DNA from: UKL13-2 sp044228625
Lineage (GTDB): Bacteria > Pseudomonadota > Gammaproteobacteria > Burkholderiales > Usitatibacteraceae
Length of the DNA stretch: 64,000 nucleotides
NCBI GenBank assembly: GCA_044228625.1
Contig: JBGAUM010000003.1
Span: 5,659-69,658 of the forward strand
Reading direction: 5' to 3'
The notes under the pieces are model-generated. The model did not search any database. It saw only the letters and a list, made by a program, of their open reading frames with translations, and was not told the DNA's origin. Shown here in pieces: positions 52,043-61,177 of this stretch (within the stretch, counting starts at the first letter, position 1; each line of letters begins with the position of its first letter). Both the position numbers and the translations under genes were made by a program.

Positions 52043-52218
52043 GGCGGGCCTGTTCGAAAGGAAGCAAACAACGCTGACGGAATTGTCGCTCTGGAGCATT
52101 TGACGCACCGGGGTCGATCCGGCATCGCCTGTTGCGGCATGCGTATCAGGTTATCACCCGGCAGACTGCCGTGCGCTCAAGGCGGAGGCGCACCCTCGGC
52201 GTCGGCCAATCGACGGGT

Positions 52219-53148
52219 TTAGCCGCGAGCTTCTGCAAGCACGGCGTGTGCAACCAGCTCCCCCACCTTGGCAAGGACCGCATCATCCTGGGCGCGCATG
52301 GCATCAAAATGGCCCGGTGCATCGTAGTAGGCGGTAATCACCATCGGCGCGCGCTGCGGCGGAAAACAGATGGCGATGTCGTTGTGCTTGTTGGGCATGC
52401 CCCTCGAGCGGCCGGTGCCCGTTTTGTCCCCGCATTGCCAGGACTCGGGAAGTCCCGCGCGCAAGCGCTTCATGCCGGTGCGGGTGGCGCGGGTCCAGGC
52501 AAGAAGTTTTTCGCGAGACGCGGGCAGCAGTGCATCGCCCACCAAAAACTTCGCCGCCAAGGCCGACATGGCGCGCGGCGTGGTGGTATCGCGCACCTCG
52601 CCTTTGGGCACCCAGTTGGCGTCCGGCTCGAATCGATCCTGCCGCGTCACTGAATCACCCAGGGCGCGAAGGCGAGCTGTGAATTCTTCCGGTCCGCCGA
52701 GTTTCCTCAGCAGCAGGTTGGCGGCGATGTTGTCGCTGGTGGTCTGGGTGGCCTCCGCCAGTTGCAAGAGACTCAGGTCGCCGCGTCCTGCAAGCGGGGC
52801 GGCAATCGGTGCATGATCAATGACATCGGCAGTCCTGATCGGAATGCGCTCTTCCACATTGAGTCGTCCTTGATCACCCTCGCGCAAGATCACTCCCGCG
52901 AGCGCGAGCTTGAAGGTCGAACACATTCCAAAACGTTCGTCCTCTCGCCAGCCGATCCCTTTGCCGGTGCCCGTATCGAGCACAAACACGCCGAGACGGC
53001 CGCCGGAATTCTTTTCAAGAATCAGCAGCGACTGACGGAGAGTCTGCGGCAAGGTGGCAAGGGACGGCATGGCCGAGAGGCCAACGAGTGCGGGAACCGC
53101 CGCCATGAATGCGCGGCGCGAGGAGGAGGTCAATATCATGGGGTGCAT
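52219..53148 (-). CDS. bla: Class A beta-lactamase
   Basis: 309 residues with a twin-arginine-like signal (SSRRAFMAAVPAL). Catalytic motifs are complete: STFK with Ser77 and Lys80, SDN at 138-140, Glu174 in RFEPDAN (the omega-loop Glu) and KTG at 242-244. It should hydrolyse penicillins and some cephalosporins in the periplasm. There is no Cys after KTG to form the carbapenemase disulfide. It is chromosomal with neighbours of housekeeping type, and no LysR regulator is adjacent. Confidence 0.93.
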   Translation of the reverse strand: MHPMILTSSSRRAFMAAVPALVGLSAMPSLATLPQTLRQSLLILEKNSGGRLGVFVLDTGTGKGIGWREDERFGMCSTFKLALAGVILREGDQGRLNVEERIPIRTADVIDHAPIAAPLAGRGDLSLLQLAEATQTTSDNIAANLLLRKLGGPEEFTARLRALGDSVTRQDRFEPDANWVPKGEVRDTTTPRAMSALAAKFLVGDALLPASREKLLAWTRATRTGMKRLRAGLPESWQCGDKTGTGRSRGMPNKHNDIAICFPPQRAPMVITAYYDAPGHFDAMRAQDDAVLAKVGELVAHAVLAEARG

Positions 53149-53241
53149 TGCGTCATGAAGGGGGGATTGAGAAAAACGAAGGCAAACAGCCGGGAAACTC
53201 TAAAGCCAGATTGTGGCGAAAAACGGGCGAGCCGGACTGGA

Positions 53242-54000
53242 TCAACCAGCTGCCGCCCGCAAGATGCGCGCGACGGTGGATGATAGGTTGATGCCCATTG
53301 TTTCGCGCAATTTTCTCGCCCGGTCGTTAAGCACTGCGGCGTCGAGGTCCGGCTTTTCCCCGGTCCAGGCAAAGGCGATGGCGTTGCCGCCTTCGATCGG
53401 TTGCAATGCAAGGGCGCGACCAATGAAGGCCGCGCGCAACGCTTCGATCTGGCGCGCAAACCCCTTGCTGCGGCCAAAGAGGTTGAGCACCAGAATGCCC
53501 TTGCGGGACAGGTGCCGCCGGCAGTCGGCATAGAATTCGGCGGTACCCAGCGCGCCGAAACGCGCATGCTCATCGTAGCCATCGACCATCAGGCAATCGA
53601 ACTTGTCACGGCGTGTTTCGGACATCCAGGCCACAGCGTCGGTGATGTCGATGTGGATGCGAGCGTCGTCGCGTGGCAGTTTGAACGCGGCATAGGCCAT
53701 GCTCAGCACGTCCGGGTTGATCTCCAGAATGTTTTGATGCGATTCCGGCCGGTGCCGGTGCCAAAACTTCGTCAACGAGGCCGCGCCCAGTCCGACCTGC
53801 AGGATGCGTGTGGGCCAGAGGTCGTCGGCGCGCAGCAACAGGCACCCCACCATTTCGCGGGTGTACTCCAATTCCAGCGCATACGGTCGCGCGATGCGCA
53901 TCGCGCCCTGAACCCATTCGGATCCGAAATGGAGAAACCGGACGCCGGCTTCCTCGCTGGTCTCGATGCTGTGGCGCTGGCGTGCGGAGGTTGGGGGCAT
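53242..54000 (-). CDS. Spermidine synthase-like methyltransferase-fold protein
   Basis: 252 residues from ATG 54000, one base after the hslO stop. The Rossmann fold motif is ILQVGLGAASLTKF, then ILEINPDVLSMAY (ribose-binding acidic residue) and IHIDITDAVAWM. The catalytic Asp of spermidine synthase falls in CLMVDGYDEHARFG. It lacks the N-terminal domain of full spermidine synthases. The product is not certain; such proteins may be SAM-dependent or only SpeE-like. Transcribed with hslO. Confidence 0.8.
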   Translation of the reverse strand: MPPTSARQRHSIETSEEAGVRFLHFGSEWVQGAMRIARPYALELEYTREMVGCLLLRADDLWPTRILQVGLGAASLTKFWHRHRPESHQNILEINPDVLSMAYAAFKLPRDDARIHIDITDAVAWMSETRRDKFDCLMVDGYDEHARFGALGTAEFYADCRRHLSRKGILVLNLFGRSKGFARQIEALRAAFIGRALALQPIEGGNAIAFAWTGEKPDLDAAVLNDRARKLRETMGINLSSTVARILRAAAG

Positions 54001-54001
54001 G

Positions 54002-54856
54002 TCACGCGCCGAACAGGCGTTTGACATCGTCCGCGCCAAAGCGGTACTGCTCGTTGCAAATGTCGTCGGTCACCACGATTTCGCCCTGTTCCGCCAGCGT
54101 GGCTTCGACTTCCTCGCGCCCGAGCGACTTCAGCATGGCCTCGACCTTGGCCACGTCGCGGCGGCATGCATACGTCACGGGCTTTGCGCGGAACAGCCGC
54201 ACGTCCTCCTCATGGAAAAGACGGTGCAGGAGTTCATCCGCAGACGCACTGGTCAATTCCGCGCCGGTCACACTTGCCGCCAGATGCTCGACGCGTGCCC
54301 AGCCGTCGGGATCTTTCTGATCCGCACCCGGAAGTTTTTGAAGCAGCAATGCACCGGCTCCCTTGTCGTTCGAAGAAATCCACAAATGCGTCGGCAACTG
54401 TTCCGATTGATCGAAGTAATGTTCAAAGCACTCGGCGATGGAGAGTCCCGACAGCGGCACGACGCTTTGGTACATCGCCGGGGGTTTGCCGGGGTCGTTG
54501 TGCGTGAGCGTCATTGCCAGCGTTCCCCCGTCGGCCCATTCGGCGAAGGAGGCCGCAGATTCCTGCTTGCGGGCAATGCCCCGTACGGCAAGGGTCTCTG
54601 TGCAATCGGCCATGGCCAAAGGCGCGCCGGTCTGGCCGGGGCGCTGGATTTGCAGCGTGACGCGGCCCACTTGCTTGAGGCCGCTGCCCACCAGCACCGC
54701 AACGCACGCCAGTTCCCCGAGGAAGCCTTGAACGGCCGGTGAATAACCGCGTCCCGCGTGCATGGCACCCCACACGCTGGTGAGCCGGACCAGCTGGCCG
54801 CGAACTTCGAGGTTTTCAAGCGTAAATCGGCGGCAATAATTGGCAATATCATCCAT
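54002..54856 (-). CDS. hslO: Hsp33-type chaperonin with incomplete zinc site
   Basis: 284 residues from ATG 54856, the usual length (Escherichia coli 292). The N-terminal domain is normal (VRGQLVRLTSVWGAMHAGRGY and VLVGSGLKQVGRVTLQIQ). Known Hsp33 proteins bind zinc by CXC and CXXC. Here these are YACR and DDIC, so each pair retains only its second Cys. The redox switch may be lost or work by another mechanism. A TACACT hexamer ends six bases before the ATG. Upstream lies the divergent YHS gene. Confidence 0.9.
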   Translation of the reverse strand: MDDIANYCRRFTLENLEVRGQLVRLTSVWGAMHAGRGYSPAVQGFLGELACVAVLVGSGLKQVGRVTLQIQRPGQTGAPLAMADCTETLAVRGIARKQESAASFAEWADGGTLAMTLTHNDPGKPPAMYQSVVPLSGLSIAECFEHYFDQSEQLPTHLWISSNDKGAGALLLQKLPGADQKDPDGWARVEHLAASVTGAELTSASADELLHRLFHEEDVRLFRAKPVTYACRRDVAKVEAMLKSLGREEVEATLAEQGEIVVTDDICNEQYRFGADDVKRLFGA

Positions 54857-54957
54857 CCAGCCAGTGTACCAAGGCCGGACCGTCGAGCGCGATTCTGAAC
54901 GCGTAAGGGATGGCCCCGTGCCGCGACCCATTTCTTTTTCCGCCCACAAGGATACCC

Positions 54958-55398
54958 ATGCGCGCCCGTTTGCTTCCCTTGCTGTTGTTGGCGTCAACCG
55001 CCCATGCCGGCGAATTCTTTGAAACCGAAGGCGTGGCGATCGGAGGCTATGACGCGGTGGCGTACATGCGAGAGCAGCGTGCGGTGACCGGAACGCAGGA
55101 GCACACCTTCACCTACAAAGGGTCGGTGTTCCGATTCAAGAGCGCCGAAAATCGCGACGCGTTTGCCGCCGCCCCCGCGCAGTTTGCCCCCCAATATGGC
55201 GGCTACTGCGCGTTCGGAGTGTCTCGGGGCTACAAGGCCGTGACGTCGCCCGAAAGTTTTTCCGTGGTCGATGGCAAGCTCTATTTGAACTACAACGCCG
55301 AAGTGAAGACGATGTGGTCCAAGGATGTGCCCGGCTACATTTCAAAGGCCAATCGTGAATGGCTCACCGTGGCGCAGACCACCAAGGTCTTGAAATAG
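54958..55398 (+). CDS. Periplasmic YHS-domain protein
   Basis: 146 residues from ATG 54958 with CAAGGATACC upstream. A signal peptide ends at TAHAGEF. The YHS-like domain spans about 20-115: GVAIGGYDAVAYMREQRAVTG, FRFKSAENRDAF and PQYGGYCAFGVSRG. YHS domains are linked to metal or haem handling, often copper. One Cys is present in the CAFG position. Function is otherwise unknown. Lies between hslO and bdhA. Confidence 0.88.
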   Translation: MRARLLPLLLLASTAHAGEFFETEGVAIGGYDAVAYMREQRAVTGTQEHTFTYKGSVFRFKSAENRDAFAAAPAQFAPQYGGYCAFGVSRGYKAVTSPESFSVVDGKLYLNYNAEVKTMWSKDVPGYISKANREWLTVAQTTKVLK

Positions 55399-55446
55399 GC
55401 CGCCAGACCACCCCGTTGTAATTCCTGCCGCTGCAAAACGACTGAC

Positions 55447-55474
55447 CGCCTCAATTCAAACCATCGTTGAGGCG
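55447..55474. promoter_or_regulatory. Perfect inverted repeat covering the bdhA ribosome-binding site
   Basis: CGCCTCAA (55447-55454) and TTGAGGCG (55467-55474) are perfectly complementary with a 12-base spacer. The right arm contains GAGG, the only ribosome-binding sequence before ATG 55478. In RNA the stem would hide it; in DNA it could be an operator. Confidence 0.6.
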
Positions 55475-55477
55475 CAA

Positions 55478-56260
55478 ATGTTGAAGGGCAAGACGGCACT
55501 GATCACGGGATCCACCAGCGGCATCGGCTTGGGCATTGCGGAAGCGCTCGCTGCACAGGGCGCAAACATCGTCCTCAATGGCTTTGGCGACCCCAATGAC
55601 ATCGAGACGACTCGCGCGCGCATCGCCAGGGAGGCCGATGTGCGCGTCATGTACTTTGCGGCCGACCTGAGCCAACCCGCAGGAGTGGCACACCTGATGC
55701 GAGCTACGCATGACGAATTCGGCGGTGCGGATATCGTTGTCAACAACGCGGGCGTCCAGCACGTGTCTCCGGTGGAAGCATTTCCCGTCGAGAAATGGGA
55801 CCTCATCCTTGCGCTCAACCTGACCGCCGCGTTTCACACGACACGCCTTGCGTTGCCCGCCATGCTGGCCAAGCGCTGGGGGCGTGTCATCAACATCGCC
55901 TCCGCGCACGGGTTGGTGGCCTCTCCGTACAAGTCCGCCTATGTTGCAGCCAAGCATGGCATTGTCGGGTTTACCAAAAGTGTCGCGCTGGAAGTGGCCG
56001 AGCAGGGTGTCACCGTCAACGCCATCTGCCCGGGTTATGTGCTGACTCCGCTGGTGGAAAAGCAAATCCCGGACACCGCGAAGGCGCGCGGCATTTCCGA
56101 AGAAGCCGTCAAGCGCGATGTGCTGCTTGCGGCGCAACCGACCAAGCAATTCGTCAAAGTTGAGGAAGTGGCCGCATTGACCGCGTTCCTCGCCTCGGAC
56201 GCCGGCGCGTCGATCACGGGCACGGCGCTGCCCGTGGACGGTGGCTGGACGGCGCAGTAG
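55478..56260 (+). CDS. bdhA: 3-Hydroxybutyrate dehydrogenase
   Basis: 260 residues, a classic SDR. It has the cofactor motif TGSTSGIGLGIAEAL (9-23), NNAGVQHVSPVE, the catalytic SAHGL and YKSAYVAAKHG (Tyr-X3-Lys), and LVEKQIPDTAKARGISEE, the specific loop. BdhA oxidises D-3-hydroxybutyrate to acetoacetate in polyhydroxybutyrate breakdown. The next genes, a phasin-like protein and a patatin-like hydrolase, fit storage-granule metabolism. Confidence 0.94.
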   Translation: MLKGKTALITGSTSGIGLGIAEALAAQGANIVLNGFGDPNDIETTRARIAREADVRVMYFAADLSQPAGVAHLMRATHDEFGGADIVVNNAGVQHVSPVEAFPVEKWDLILALNLTAAFHTTRLALPAMLAKRWGRVINIASAHGLVASPYKSAYVAAKHGIVGFTKSVALEVAEQGVTVNAICPGYVLTPLVEKQIPDTAKARGISEEAVKRDVLLAAQPTKQFVKVEEVAALTAFLASDAGASITGTALPVDGGWTAQ

Positions 56261-56314
56261 ATCCTGAATCGCATTCCGGGCCTGCCTGCAAGGCATGTCC
56301 GGCGTTGGCGCGAG

Positions 56315-56356
56315 CCGGTGCGGGTGTCATCTCATCTCCCGTGACACCCGTGCCGG
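56315..56356 (+). other. Strong 15-bp hairpin between bdhA and the phasin-like gene
   Basis: CCGGTGCGGGTGTCA (56315-56329) and TGACACCCGTGCCGG (56342-56356) pair along their whole length in RNA: two of the 15 pairs are G-U. The loop has 12 bases. No T run follows. It may end bdhA transcription, stop exonucleases, or regulate the phasin-like gene, which begins 45 nt later. Confidence 0.7.
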
Positions 56357-56401
56357 AAACCGGCCTCATCCACACCGCACCCACTTCAATGGAGACCTTG
56401 C

Positions 56402-56923
56402 TTGAATCCTGCTGACCTGAGTACCCCTTTGATAGAAACTTTCCTTGCCATGCAGCGCATCAGTCTATCGGCAGCCGAATCGTTGGCAGCGCTCAATGCG
56501 GATGCGGTTCGTGTGCTGGCGCGGCAGGCGTCGGTGGCCAAGCCCATTCCTCGAGTTGACGCGCTGGTCCCCTGGGTTTTGCATGAGGCTGCGAAATTGC
56601 CCCCTGCGCTCTCGGAATCTCTCAAGTTGTCGCGCCGCGCCGCGGCGATCCTCTCGACAACCACTGCTGACTGGATGGGGGTCTGTGCGAGCCACGCCAA
56701 GGACCTGAACACCCAGGCGTTGGAGGCGGCGGACACGTTGTCAGGGCTGCTGGGGAAGAATGACTCCGGGATCTCTGAACAGGCCCGTGGGGTTCGCGAA
56801 CGGCTGGATCATGCCCACCACGCCTATCAGAACATGCTGGCGGCATTTCGCAGCGCCGCGGATGCATTTGCCGAGTCGCCGGAGACGGCCGTCTCGAAAA
56901 CGACCCGACGGACGCGCGCATAA
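56402..56923 (+). CDS. Phasin-like granule-associated protein
   Basis: 173 residues from TTG 56402, which has GGAG seven bases before it. It is Ala-rich and helical throughout, with the phasin-like pattern IETFLAMQRISLSAAESLAALN at the start and RERLDHAHHAYQNMLAAFRSAADAF near the end, and a basic tail (KTTRRTRA). Phasins coat polyhydroxybutyrate granules; no cofactor or catalytic motif is seen. Assignment rests on composition, length and bdhA context. The stop overlaps the ATG of the next gene (TAATG). Confidence 0.6.
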   Translation: MNPADLSTPLIETFLAMQRISLSAAESLAALNADAVRVLARQASVAKPIPRVDALVPWVLHEAAKLPPALSESLKLSRRAAAILSTTTADWMGVCASHAKDLNTQALEAADTLSGLLGKNDSGISEQARGVRERLDHAHHAYQNMLAAFRSAADAFAESPETAVSKTTRRTRA

Positions 56924-58131
56924 TGGCCCGCATTATGCCGATCCGGCCCAAGCGATCCACCAAACCGCAGCCAGCAGCCGGCTGCCCAGTCCCCGGACTC
57001 ATTGCGGGCCGCAAGCCCATCAACCTCGCCCTGCAAGGGGGCGGTGCGCATGGCGCGTTCGCCTGGGGGGTCATCGACCGCTTGCTCGAAGACGGACGCA
57101 TCGATATCGATGGCGTGTCCGGCACCAGCGCGGGCTCAATGAATGCCGTGGTGTTCGCCCATGGCCGCCTCGTGGGCGGGCACGAGGGCGCGCGCCAGGC
57201 GCTGGAAGATTTCTGGAAGGCGGTGTCCGATGCTGGGCAACGATATTCGCCGATCCGCAAGGCACCGTGGGAGTCGATGCTGGCTGGCTGGAGCGGCGAG
57301 GCGAATTTCGCGTTCGAGGCCTTCAAGCTGATGACCAACGCGATGTCCCCCTACCAATGGAACTGAATTTCAATCCGTTGCTCGACATCATCAAGTCGCA
57401 AGTGGATTTTCGAGCACCTGAACCAGTGCCCGAACACCAAATTGTTCCTTTCCGCCACCAACGTGCACACCGGCAAGGTGCGGGTGTTCAATACGCATGA
57501 AATCACGCCCGAGGCGGTGATGGCCTCGGCGTGCCTTCCGTTCCTGTTCCAGGCCGTGGAGATTGATGGCGAGGCGTATTGGGACGGCGGTTACATGGGC
57601 AATCCTTCGCTGTTTCCGTTGTTCTACGGCACCAGCACGCGCGACGTGCTGATCGTGCACATTAACCCCATCGAGCGTCATGTCACGCCGAAGTCGCCGG
57701 TGGAAATCTATGACCGGGTCAATGAGATCAGCTTCAACTCCTCCCTGATCAAGGAATTGCGCGCCATCGCGTTCGTGCAAAAGCTGGTGGACGAGGGCTG
57801 GCTCAAGGACGAGTACAAGAAGAAAGTGATGTACGTGCTGGTGCACTCGCTGCGCGCTGACGAGGCCTTGGCCGACTGCTCGGTGGCCAGCAAGTTTGAA
57901 AACGACTGGAAGTTCCTCACCGGATTGCGCGACCGCGGGAGGGCGGCGGCCAGCGCCTGGTTGAAGGCGAATTTCGACGCGATTGGCAATCGCTCGACCG
58001 TGGACTTGCGCGCCGAATTCCTCAACAGCGGCAGCGAGATGGACGGTAAGGCCTACCGGCCCGAGTCGACCAATACAGCGACCAAGCACGCATCCACAAC
58101 CACCACATCCAAACGCCGCAAAGCGTCGTAA
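56923..58131 (+). pseudogene. Patatin-like phospholipase interrupted by two compensating indels
   Basis: The frame begins at ATG 56923 and runs to a stop at 57364-57366. It has the patatin oxyanion motif GGGAHGAF and the nucleophile motif GTSAG. Homology continues in a second frame for about 15 codons (LNFNPLLDIIKSQVDF, from about 57364 to 57406), then returns to the first frame (FEHLNQCPNTKLFLSATNV) with the DGGYMGNP catalytic Asp motif. One base appears lost near 57363 and one T gained in a T run at 57407-57410. If repaired, about 402 residues. The family degrades lipids, and this branch is often beside bdhA. Confidence 0.8.
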
Positions 58132-58151
58132 CAGAAGCAAACGGGAGAGAC

Positions 58152-60391
58152 ATGAACAAGGGCAAGTTATTGGCCGTGATCGGCCTTGCCGCGTTGATTG
58201 CGGCATTCTTCATCTTCGATCTGGGCAAGTATTTCGGCCTCGATTACATCAAGAGCCAGCAGGCGGCCGTGCAGGCTTACTACACGGCGAACCCGGTGCA
58301 GGCCATTGGGGCGTTCTTCGGTGTATATGTGGCGGTGACGGCGCTGTCGTTGCCGGGCGCGGCCATCATGACGCTGCTCGCAGGCGCGGTGTTCGGCTTG
58401 GTGACGGGCACCATCATCGTGTCGTTCGCATCATCCGCCGGAGCCACGCTTGCGTTCCTTGTGTCGCGCTTCATCCTGCGCGATTCGATCCAGTCCAAGT
58501 TCGGCGACAAACTCGCGGCAATCAATCGCGGCATCGAGAAAGATGGCGCGTTCTATTTGTTCACGCTGCGCCTGGTGCCGGCGTTTCCGTTTTTCGTCAT
58601 CAACCTGGTGATGGGCCTGACCCGGATGAAGACCTGGACGTTTTACTGGGTCTCGCAACTGGGCATGCTGGCGGGCACCGTGGTCTATGTCTTCGCCGGC
58701 CAAAAGCTCGGCGAAATCACCTCGCTCAAGGGCATTCTTTCGCCCGGCTTGATCGGCGCGTTCGTTCTGTTGGGAATCTTTCCGCTGGTCGCCAAGAAAA
58801 TCATCGATGGCATCAACGCGCGCAAGGTTTACGCGAAATGGGCAAATCGGAAGCCGGCGAAGTACGACCGCAACGTGGTTGTGATCGGCGCGGGCTCGGC
58901 GGGCTTGGTGACCTCCTACATCGCCGCGGCGGTGAAAGCCAAGGTGACCCTGGTTGAAAGGCACAAGATGGGCGGCGATTGCTTGAATACCGGCTGCGTG
59001 CCGTCCAAGGCGCTGATCCGTTCGGCCAAGCTGCTGAACCACATCTCGCGCGCCAAGGAGTTCGGCATCACTTCGGCCTCCGCACAGTGGGATTTTGCCG
59101 AAGTGATGGAGCGCGTGCAAAAGATCGTCAATGACATCGAGCCGCACGATTCCGTGGAACGCTACACGGGGCTGGGCGTGGATTGCGTGCAAGGCACGGC
59201 CAAGATCCTCACGCCCTGGGAAGTGGAAATCACCAACGAGGACGGGTCAAGGCGCACGCTCACCACCAAGAACATCGTCATCGCGGCAGGCGCGCGCCCG
59301 TTCGTGCCGCCGATCCCGGGTTTGGCCGAATGCAATCCGCTGACCTCGGACAACATCTGGAACATCCGCAAACTGCCCAAGCGCCTGGTGGTGCTGGGCG
59401 GTGGGCCGATCGGCTCGGAGCTCACCCAGTGTTTCGCGCGCGCTTCGGTGCCAAGGTCACGCAGGTGGAAATGATGCCGCGCATCATGATCCGCGAAGAC
59501 GTGGAAGTCTCCAAGATGGTGGAGGCCAAGTTCCGCGCCGAGGGCGTGGATGTGTTGACCAATCACAAGGCGTTGCGCGTGGTGAATGAGGGCGGCGAGA
59601 AAAATCTCGTCGTCGAACACGAAGGCAAAGAGAAGAAGATCCCGTTCGACGAAATCCTCTGCGCCCGTCGGGCGCGTGGCCAACCCGAAGGGCTACGGGC
59701 TCGAGGAGTTGGGCATCCCGGCCTCCGCGTGGTCGAGACCAACGAATACCTGGAAACCATCTACCCCAACATTTTCGCCTGCGGCGACGTGGCCGGGCCC
59801 TACCAGTTCACGCACACGGCGGCGCACATGGCCTGGTACTGCGCGGTCAACGCGCTGTTTGGCCGCTTCAAGAAATTCGCGGTCGATTATTCCGTGGTGC
59901 CGTGGGCCACCTTCACGACCCGGAAGTCGCACGCGTGGGTTTGAACGAGCAGGAAGCCAAAGAGAAGGGCATCGCGCACGATGTGCACGTGTATGGCATT
60001 GACGACCGACCGGGCGATCGCAGACGGCGAAGCGCATGGTTTCGTGAAAGTCATCACGCCGAAGGGTTCGGACAAGATTCTCGGTGCCACCATTGTCGGC
60101 GAGCACGCCGGCGACTTGCTGGTCGAATTCGTCGCGGCCATAAAACACGGCTTTGGGCTCGAGGGCATCCTCGGCACCATCCACACGTATCCGACATTGG
60201 GCGAGGCCAATAAATACGCGGCGGGCATCTACAAGCGCTCGACGGCCACGGTGGGCAAGCTCGCTGTGGGCAAGGCGCTCAATGACTGGACGCGTGGGGA
60301 AGGCAGTTTCTTTGGCGTTCTGGGCGCTGGCCTGAAGTTGTTGATTTCGCCGGACAATACGCCCGCATATCCGAAGAGCGAACACCACTGA
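58152..60391 (+). pseudogene. TVP38/TMEM64 - flavin disulfide-oxidoreductase fusion with several frameshifts
   Basis: The start ATG 58152 has GGGAGAG upstream. The first 235 residues form a TVP38/TMEM64 membrane domain (GAIMTLLAGAVFGLVTG-like block, LRLVPAFPFFVIN). After KYDRN a FAD domain follows (VVIGAGSAGLVTSYIAA, redox GGDCLNTGCVPS). The frame breaks at about 59446 (two extra bases in a GC repeat), about 59671, 59720, 59915 and 60010, yet homology continues across frames through NIFACGDVAGPYQFTHTAAH to LLVEFVAAIKHGFGLEGILGTIHTYPTLGEA. The intact form would be about 745 residues. Either a recent pseudogene or consensus errors. Confidence 0.8.
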
Positions 60392-60446
60392 CGCGGTCGT
60401 CCGCGGACTTGTGCCCGGGCGGTTGCTTTCTTGAAGACGAGCACAG

Positions 60447-61154
60447 ATGAATCCGTCCCGCCAGATTCCATTGCCTCTTGCCCCGGCCAGCGTGGCCGCG
60501 CTATTGGGATTGGCGCTTTTCGCCTTCTGGATTCCCTACTTCTCCCAGCTGTCCACCGCCAGCCGCTACGTGCACTTTCACGTGTTCGCCATGGTGGCGT
60601 GGATGGGCCTGCTGATTGCGCAGCCGTTGTTGATGCGTGTGGGCCGCGTGGATCTGCATCGCCTGGTGGGCAAATCCACTTACCTGCTGATCCCGCTCGT
60701 GGTGATCAGCGGGATCCTCCTCGCGCACCACCGCCAATCGCAACCCGGCCAGCTCGACCAGCCCGGCATGCTGCAACTGCTGGTGCTGCAAACCGTTTCC
60801 CCGCTCTTGATGGTGGGCTTCTACACGATGGCGCTGTCCAACCGCCGCACTGCAGCCGTGCACGCGCGCTGGATGCTGGCCACCGCATTGCTCCTGATCG
60901 ACCCCATCGTCGCGCGCGTATTGATTTTTCATTTCCCGGCGCATGCGGACGCCGCCGAATGGCTGGGCCCGGCGCTGGCCTGTGGCTTGACCGTTGGATT
61001 GATCATCGCCGAGCGCAAAGCAACGGCGGGCCGGCGGGTGTTTCCCATGGTTTTGGGATGCCTGGTGTTGCAGCAGACATTGTTCTATGCGCTGGGGCTG
61101 TCAGATTTCTGGCGGCGATTCGCGCTGTGGTTTGTCGCCCTGCCTTTGACTTGA
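60447..61154 (+). CDS. Seven-helix membrane protein, unrecognised
   Basis: 235 residues. Seven hydrophobic segments are visible. Several His residues lie at helix ends: YVHFHVFAMVAW, DLHRLVGKSTYLL and LLAHHRQSQPGQ, then HARWMLATALLLIDP. This pattern suggests a b-type haem or quinone-linked membrane protein, but no family can be named. It begins 55 nt after the oxidoreductase gene. Confidence 0.7.
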   Translation: MNPSRQIPLPLAPASVAALLGLALFAFWIPYFSQLSTASRYVHFHVFAMVAWMGLLIAQPLLMRVGRVDLHRLVGKSTYLLIPLVVISGILLAHHRQSQPGQLDQPGMLQLLVLQTVSPLLMVGFYTMALSNRRTAAVHARWMLATALLLIDPIVARVLIFHFPAHADAAEWLGPALACGLTVGLIIAERKATAGRRVFPMVLGCLVLQQTLFYALGLSDFWRRFALWFVALPLT

Positions 61155-61177
61155 AACATTACATCTTGGAAACGAGC

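Noticed and set aside
53195..53241. AAACTCTAA sequence between the beta-lactamase and methyltransferase genes as a sixth repeat copy
   Set aside because: The core and the right arm of the repeat do not follow.
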